Notes under the pieces: generated by a model | What the model saw: the letters and a program-made list of their open reading frames with translations, nothing else | Database searches by the model: none | What the model was told of the DNA's origin: nothing | Shown here: positions 7,656 through 11,573 of the stretch, piece by piece | How the letters are laid out: every line of letters starts with the position of its first letter | How positions within the stretch are numbered: the stretch's first letter is position 1 | Origin: JACVRW01 sp035947555 | Lineage (GTDB): Bacteria; Actinomycetota; Thermoleophilia; Solirubrobacterales; Thermoleophilaceae | DNA length: 11,573 nucleotides | Direction: 5' to 3' | Assembly: GCA_035947555.1 (NCBI GenBank) | Contig: DASZJZ010000302.1 | Coordinates: 1-11,573 of the forward strand | Made by a program: the position numbers and the translations under genes

Positions 7656-9251
7656 CTAGGACGTCGGGATGCGCGGCGCCACTTCGGTCTCGCGGGGCAC
7701 CCGTTCGGGGACGACGAGCGCACTCGCCTCGCTTGCCATCCCCTTGAACAGCGACACGCAGAGTCCGATCATCACCAAGGTGAAGGGCGCAGCGGCGATG
7801 ATGGCCGCCTGCTGCAGCGCCTCGAGCCCGTTCGCCAGCAGCAGGATCGCGGCCGCGGCTCCCGTGGAGGTCCCCCACAGGATCGTGACCGCCCGCGGCG
7901 GCGACAGGCTGCCGCGAGTCGACAGCATCCCCATGACGAGCGAGGCCGCGTCCGCGCCGCTGACGAAGAACAGGGCCACCAGCACGATCACCACGAAGGA
8001 TGCGATGCCCGACAGCGGAAACTCCTCGAGCGTCGTGAAGAGCGCGATCTCGGGCTGGCCGACGATGCCGCCGAGGTCCGCCGCGCCGCTCAGCTGCAGG
8101 TCGATCGCGGCGCCGCCGAAGACCGCGAACCAGATGAAGCTGACGCCGCTGGGGATCAGCAGCACCCCGACGACGAACTCCCGCACCGTCCGGCCCTTCG
8201 AGATGCGTGCGATGAACGTGCCGACGAAGGGCGCCCAGGAGATCCACCAGGCCCAGTAGAAGATGGTCCAGCCCGACAGCCACTCCTGGTCGCCGAAGGC
8301 GCCTGTCCGGAAGCTCGCCGGGACGATCGTCGTCAGATAGCCGCCGATCGACTCGACCAGCGTCTCGAGCTGGAACACAGTCGGTCCGACCACCAGCAGG
8401 AAGAGCACGAGCAGAATCGCGAGGATCATGTTGGTGTTGCTCAGCCACTGGATGCCGCGGTGCACGCCCGAGACCGCGGACACGACAAAGGCGCCCGTGA
8501 GGACGGCGATGATCGCGACAGCGATCCCGTCGGCCGGCTCGACTCCCCAGAGGAAGTCGAGACCGCTGTTGATTTGAAGCGCCCCGAGCCCCAGCGAGGT
8601 GGCGCTTCCGAACAGTGTCGCGAAGATCGCGAGGATGTCGATCGATCTGCCGATCGGCCCGTGGATGCGGTCGCCGAGAAGCGGGTGGAAGGCCGAGCTG
8701 ATCAGGGTGGGGAGCCCGCGCCGGAAGCTGAAGTAGGCGAGTGCCAGGCCGACCACCGCGTAGATGGCCCACGGATGCAGCGCCCAGTGGAAGTAGGAGA
8801 GGGCCATCGCCTGCTGCGCGGCGGCCTCCGTCCCCGCCCGCTCGGTGCCGGCCGGCGGAGCGGTCAGGTGAGAAATGGGCTCCGCCACCGCGAAGAACAT
8901 GAGCCCGATGCCCATCCCCGCGCTGAACATCATCGCTACCCACGACGCCGTACGGAACTCCGGCCTGTCGTCGTCCCTTCCCAGCCGAAGCCGGCCGAGG
9001 CGGCTGAACGCCAGGATGGCGGCAAAGACAAGAAACGCCGCGGTGGAGAGGACGAACATCCAGCCGAACGTCTCGATGATCCAGCTGAGGACGTCGTCCG
9101 CGACCGTGGCGACCCCCTCGTTGTCCACTACCCCCCAGACGACGAAGACGGTGGAGATGGCCGCGGCGACGCCGAAGACCCAGGGGTCGATTCTCTCGCT
9201 GCGGCGCCGTGTGTCGGTTCCATCCCCTCGATGAGCTGATATATCAGCCAT
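7656..9251 (-). CDS. BCCT-family transporter (betaine/choline/carnitine type)
   Basis: From ATG 9251 the protein is 531 residues with about twelve membrane helices. The BCCT signature in the unwound helix reads SAGMGIGLMFFAVAEP (110-125). GMGIG is the glycine motif of Na+-coupled betaine-type carriers, whereas CaiT-type antiporters differ here. Aromatic-box elements are FHWALHPWAIY (154-164) and GWTIFYWAWWISWAPFVG (327-344), which bind the quaternary ammonium group. The N- and C-terminal tails are short (about 20-25 residues each), unlike the long osmosensing tails of BetP, so a nutrient uptake role is possible. The start is uncertain: the frame stays open upstream to TTG 9341, and the ATG has no strong ribosome site. 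The operator palindrome 9235-9248 overlaps codons 2-5. The gene is followed by hsp20 and diverges from the regulator. The likely cargo is glycine betaine or a relative, inferred from family and neighbours. Confidence 0.92.
   Translation of the reverse strand: MADISAHRGDGTDTRRRSERIDPWVFGVAAAISTVFVVWGVVDNEGVATVADDVLSWIIETFGWMFVLSTAAFLVFAAILAFSRLGRLRLGRDDDRPEFRTASWVAMMFSAGMGIGLMFFAVAEPISHLTAPPAGTERAGTEAAAQQAMALSYFHWALHPWAIYAVVGLALAYFSFRRGLPTLISSAFHPLLGDRIHGPIGRSIDILAIFATLFGSATSLGLGALQINSGLDFLWGVEPADGIAVAIIAVLTGAFVVSAVSGVHRGIQWLSNTNMILAILLVLFLLVVGPTVFQLETLVESIGGYLTTIVPASFRTGAFGDQEWLSGWTIFYWAWWISWAPFVGTFIARISKGRTVREFVVGVLLIPSGVSFIWFAVFGGAAIDLQLSGAADLGGIVGQPEIALFTTLEEFPLSGIASFVVIVLVALFFVSGADAASLVMGMLSTRGSLSPPRAVTILWGTSTGAAAAILLLANGLEALQQAAIIAAAPFTLVMIGLCVSLFKGMASEASALVVPERVPRETEVAPRIPTS
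9235..9248. promoter_or_regulatory. Operator-like palindrome GCTGATATATCAGC, copy 2
   Basis: This 14-bp perfect inverted repeat contains the same TGATATATCA core as copy 1. It overlaps codons 2-5 of the transporter if translation begins at ATG 9251, and lies about 100 bases upstream of copy 3. A repressor here could block transporter transcription as a roadblock or act with copy 3 across the divergent promoter region. Being the longest and most symmetric copy, it may be the strongest site. Confidence 0.6.
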
Positions 9252-9361
9252 CTGGGCCGGAGTCTCACCGGGTCGCAGAGGTTTCAAACGCGTTTCTGGG
9301 GTGATCTCGGCCGCACTTGTGCCTTTCTGAGCCGGCGGCAAGCTGGTATATCTGGCGGGCG
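9252..9361. other. Divergent transporter/regulator intergenic region
   Basis: These 110 bases must hold the promoters of both the transporter and the regulator. Operator copy 3 lies at the regulator end and copy 2 lies just outside the transporter end. On the minus strand TTGAAA (within 9282-9288) could serve as a -35 box, but no convincing -10 follows at the right distance. A 10-bp palindrome AAACGCGTTT lies at 9286-9295 and is of unknown meaning. Confidence 0.5.
9344..9353. promoter_or_regulatory. Operator-like site TGGTATATCT, copy 3, overlapping the regulator promoter
   Basis: Eight of ten positions match the TGATATATCA core. Inside it TATATC (9347-9352) could be the -10 box of the regulator gene, ending nine bases before ATG 9362, so the transcript may be leaderless or nearly so. 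A weaker operator covering its own promoter fits autoregulation by the GntR protein. Confidence 0.5.
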
Positions 9362-10045
9362 ATGGCCGCTGAGCCCTCCGCGGTTACCGCCGGCGAGGCG
9401 CCCGCCGCCAAGCTCGTCGCCGAGCGCGCGTATGTGGACCTGCGCGACCGCATCGTGACGTTGCGCCTGGCGCCGGGCACCGCGCTGCGCGAAGACCAGC
9501 TGATGCGCGAAATGGACATCGGCCGCACCCCGCTGCGCGAGGCGGTGAAGCGCCTGGCGCTCGAGAACCTCGTGGCGGTGCAGCCGCGGCGCGGCACGTT
9601 CGTCACGGACGTGCAGGCCGCCGACATCATGAACATCACCGAGGTGCGCGCCGAGCTCGAGGGCTATGCGGCGGAGCTGGCGGCGCTGCGGATGAACGGG
9701 CAAGCGCGGACTGCGGCTGAGGCGCTCGTCGAGGAGATCGACGAGGTCACGCGGCCCCACGACCAGGAGTGGCTGATGCGCTTCGACGAGCGCATCCACC
9801 AGTTCATATGGGAGGCCTCGGGCAACCCCTACCTGGTCGAGACGCTCGAGCGATACTTCACCCACTCCTTGCGCATCTGGTACCTGGTGCTCGACCGCGT
9901 GCCCGGCCTCGGACACGCGGTCCACGACCAGCTGCATCTGCTCGAGGCGGTACTCGAACGAGACGCCGCTCGCGCCCGGGCGCTCATGCGCGAGCACGTG
10001 CTGGAGTTCCAGCGCGAGATCCTGGCGGCGTTCAGCCGGGCCTGA
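9362..10045 (+). CDS. GntR-family transcriptional regulator, FadR/FCD subfamily
   Basis: This 227-residue protein has a winged helix-turn-helix (about 17-82) containing LAPGTALREDQLMREMDIGR, then the recognition helix RTPLREAVKRL (55-65) and the wing QPRRGTFV (74-81). These are GntR hallmarks. The FCD ligand domain (about 90-220) has Asp142 and His146 in FDERIHQFIW and His212 in MREHV, matching three of the four usual metal ligands. The third His position appears by eye to be Gln190, with His188 and His192 nearby. FCD regulators usually sense small carboxylates and repress neighbouring catabolic genes. It diverges from the transporter and has operator-like palindromes on both sides of the shared intergenic region. 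I infer control of the transporter, itself and the operon at 822, with a betaine-pathway compound as possible effector. ATG 9362 is preferred over TTG 9317, which would put the operator inside the gene. Confidence 0.93.
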   Translation: MAAEPSAVTAGEAPAAKLVAERAYVDLRDRIVTLRLAPGTALREDQLMREMDIGRTPLREAVKRLALENLVAVQPRRGTFVTDVQAADIMNITEVRAELEGYAAELAALRMNGQARTAAEALVEEIDEVTRPHDQEWLMRFDERIHQFIWEASGNPYLVETLERYFTHSLRIWYLVLDRVPGLGHAVHDQLHLLEAVLERDAARARALMREHVLEFQREILAAFSRA

Positions 10046-10060
10046 TCGAGGCGGTGGGCG

Positions 10061-11573
10061 TCACCGCGCGGCGAAGCCCAGGTTCAGCCCGACCCCTCGC
10101 TGCACCCGCGCCACCGCCCTGAAGGCCTCCTTGAGCGCGGCGCGGGTCAGCGGGGGCGAGGCTCGGTGGCTCGACGAGGTCGTCCGGCGGGCGGCCGGCG
10201 CGGAGCTGCTCCACCTGGTGCTCCATGCGCAGCTCGCAGACCAGCTCGAAGGCGTCGCGCAGGATCGCCACGTCGTCGGGCTCGAGCGTGCCCGCCGCTT
10301 CGGCGGCCTCCAGGCGCGCTCGGGGTCGAGGCGGCGCTCACTCCCGCCGCGAGCCCGGCCCAGCGCGCCAGCGACTCGATCGGCAGAAGGCCCGCCCTCT
10401 TGATGTCGAGCATCTTCCGCTCGCCGCCCCAGAACAGAACCCGGTGGCGCCGGAAGCCGGTGGGCGGGCGCTCGAGCAGCGCCGCGGCAGCCAGGCGGCG
10501 GAGCATCTCATCGCGGTTCGGACTGCGCGCGAAGGCCCCGGCGAGACGCGCGGACACGCCTGTCGTGCCCCAGACCGGATCGCTCTCCACGACGACCGAC
10601 AGCAGGATCAGGCCGCGATCGCGGTCGGGGTGCTCGACCCACGAGCGGGCCGCTGCCTCCCAGCCCTCGATCGAGCGCGCAAACAGCGGGCTCGACGCCA
10701 CCGCCCCGTGCTCGTCGGGCCGGAACCCGGCGGCGGTCAGCCATTCCAGCACGCGCTCGGCCAGGGTGCGCATCCACGCGCCCAGCTCGTCATCGTCATC
10801 GGGGCCCTCCCAGGCGAGCGCGGTCTCGACGTCGGAGCTCGGGAACGGCTCGAAGCGCCCGTAGCTGCCCGTGGCCAGCCAGGTGTAAGGCACGGGCGCG
10901 GGGCCGAGCTCGTCCTGCGCCAGGTCGATCAGTCGCCGCGTGGCGCTGTCGTGGATGCTCGCGATGGCCCGGCTGATGGCGGCGGCGGGCAGCTCGGCGT
11001 CGTGCAGCGCGATCACCGTGTCGTGCAGGTCCGACGTGGCGCGCGCCACCGCCTCGGCGTCCGGACTGCGCGCGATCTGCGCCCGCAACCGGAACGGCGC
11101 GCGGCGCTCGGCCGCCATCAGGTCCACGTCGTCGAGCACGCCGAGCAGCCGCCGTCCGGAGTCCAGCACCGGCAGGTGCCGCACGCCGTGGTCGAGCATC
11201 TCGAGCAGCGCCTCGGTGCCGGTGCGGTCGCCCGCCACGGTCCAGGCGGGCGCGCTCATCACCTCGGACAGGGGCGTGGCCGGACCGGCGCCTGCGGCGA
11301 CCACGCGGGTCCGGATGTCGCGGTCGGTGACGATGCCGAGCCGGTCGCCGAGGTCCACCACGGTGCACGTCACACCAGCGTCGATCATGCGCCGGGCTGC
11401 CTCCTGGACGCTCACGTCCGGCGGGCACACGAGCGGCTCGGCCCGGATCAGCTCGCGCACGCGCCGCCCCGCAGGCGTCGGCACGGGCTCCTGCTCGTGC
11501 CCGGCGAGCAGCCGGACGCCCTTGTTCATCGAGCGCGCCACGAAACGCACCGCGTCAGGGCGCTCGAGCACCG
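10061..11573 (-). CDS. CBS-pair/DUF294 putative nucleotidyltransferase, N-terminus outside window, two apparent frameshifts
   Basis: The gene enters from the right edge. The first residues may be the tail of an upstream cyclic-nucleotide-binding domain. A pair of CBS domains follows (VRELIRAEPLVCPPDVSVQE and later SEVMSAPAWTVAGDRTGTEA to LLGVLDDVDLM). A DUF294 nucleotidyltransferase-like domain then has GSYGRFEPFPSSDVETALAW, the GS-x-GR motif with D-x-E in place of the usual D-x-D. The C-terminal domain begins GFRRHRVLFWGGERKMLDIK. After LARWAGLAAGVSAAS the frame breaks near 10314: the next frame gives a family-like sequence (LEAAEAAGTLEPDDVAILRD, then AFELVCELRMEHQVEQLRAG) down to PPSLAP. 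A second break at the G run 10152-10156 leads to LTRAALKEAFRAVARVQRG and a stop at 10061-10063. Each break is repaired by removing one base. The single uninterrupted frame would end at 10147 with a nonsense tail. Family proteins are thought to be signalling or regulatory; function here is unknown. Confidence 0.82.

Noticed and set aside
7462..8943. Minus-strand open frame of about 490 codons overlapping transporter and hsp20
   Set aside because: It is an alternative frame of both genes; the transporter and Hsp20 motifs are in the other frames.
6840..9239. Long plus-strand open frame of about 800 codons across the EtfD-like end, hsp20 and transporter
   Set aside because: It runs out of frame through one conserved gene and antisense through two others, and its product is low-complexity and charged.
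10046..10060. Terminator between the regulator and the DUF294 gene
   Set aside because: There are only 15 bases, with no hairpin seen.
10032..10271. Separate small minus-strand gene next to the regulator
   Set aside because: Its conserved part is the displaced C-terminus of the DUF294 protein, so it is a frameshift fragment and not an independent gene.

Overview
The window is GC-rich, densely packed bacterial DNA with GTG as well as ATG starts, overlapping operon genes and a menaquinone-type EtfD-like protein. This suggests a high-GC actinomycete-type bacterium. Thermoleophilia/Solirubrobacterales is my guess, at low confidence and from gene style only.

Left edge (1-761, minus strand): a partial gene of unknown function. 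It has a globular N-terminal region, four 10-residue Ala-rich repeats coded by a 30-bp tandem repeat, and the beginning of a coiled coil. A 60-bp divergent intergenic region separates it from the plus-strand operon.

Operon 822-7135 (plus strand): a dimethylglycine/sarcosine dehydrogenase-like flavoprotein (FAD domain fused to a GcvT folate domain), electron-transfer flavoprotein beta and alpha subunits, and a membrane Fe-S protein of the EtfD/HdrD-like (CCG domain) type. The first three genes are joined by 4-base stop/start overlaps. Together they form a plausible complete route: an N-methylated glycine is demethylated on FAD, the methyl carbon is handed to folate, and electrons pass through ETF to the membrane Fe-S protein and the quinone pool.

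Minus-strand pair 9251-7158: a BCCT-family betaine/choline-type transporter, followed 15 bases later by a small heat-shock protein (Hsp20). Divergent to it is a GntR/FCD-family regulator (9362-10045).

Regulatory thread: the palindrome TGATATATCA, or a close variant, occurs three times. One copy lies in front of the dehydrogenase operon and two lie around the transporter/regulator divergent region. I saw no other copy while reading the window. The simplest reading is that the GntR protein controls import, oxidation and itself as one small regulon for glycine-betaine-type compounds. This is inference from sequence.

Right edge (10061-11573, minus strand): a CBS-pair/DUF294 nucleotidyltransferase-like gene, partial at its N-terminus. 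Its conserved C-terminus is spread over three frames, which implies two single-base insertions (sequence errors or gene decay). A third possible frame problem lies at the N-terminus of the EtfD-like gene.

No tRNA, rRNA, CRISPR array, insertion sequence or clear hairpin terminator was seen.
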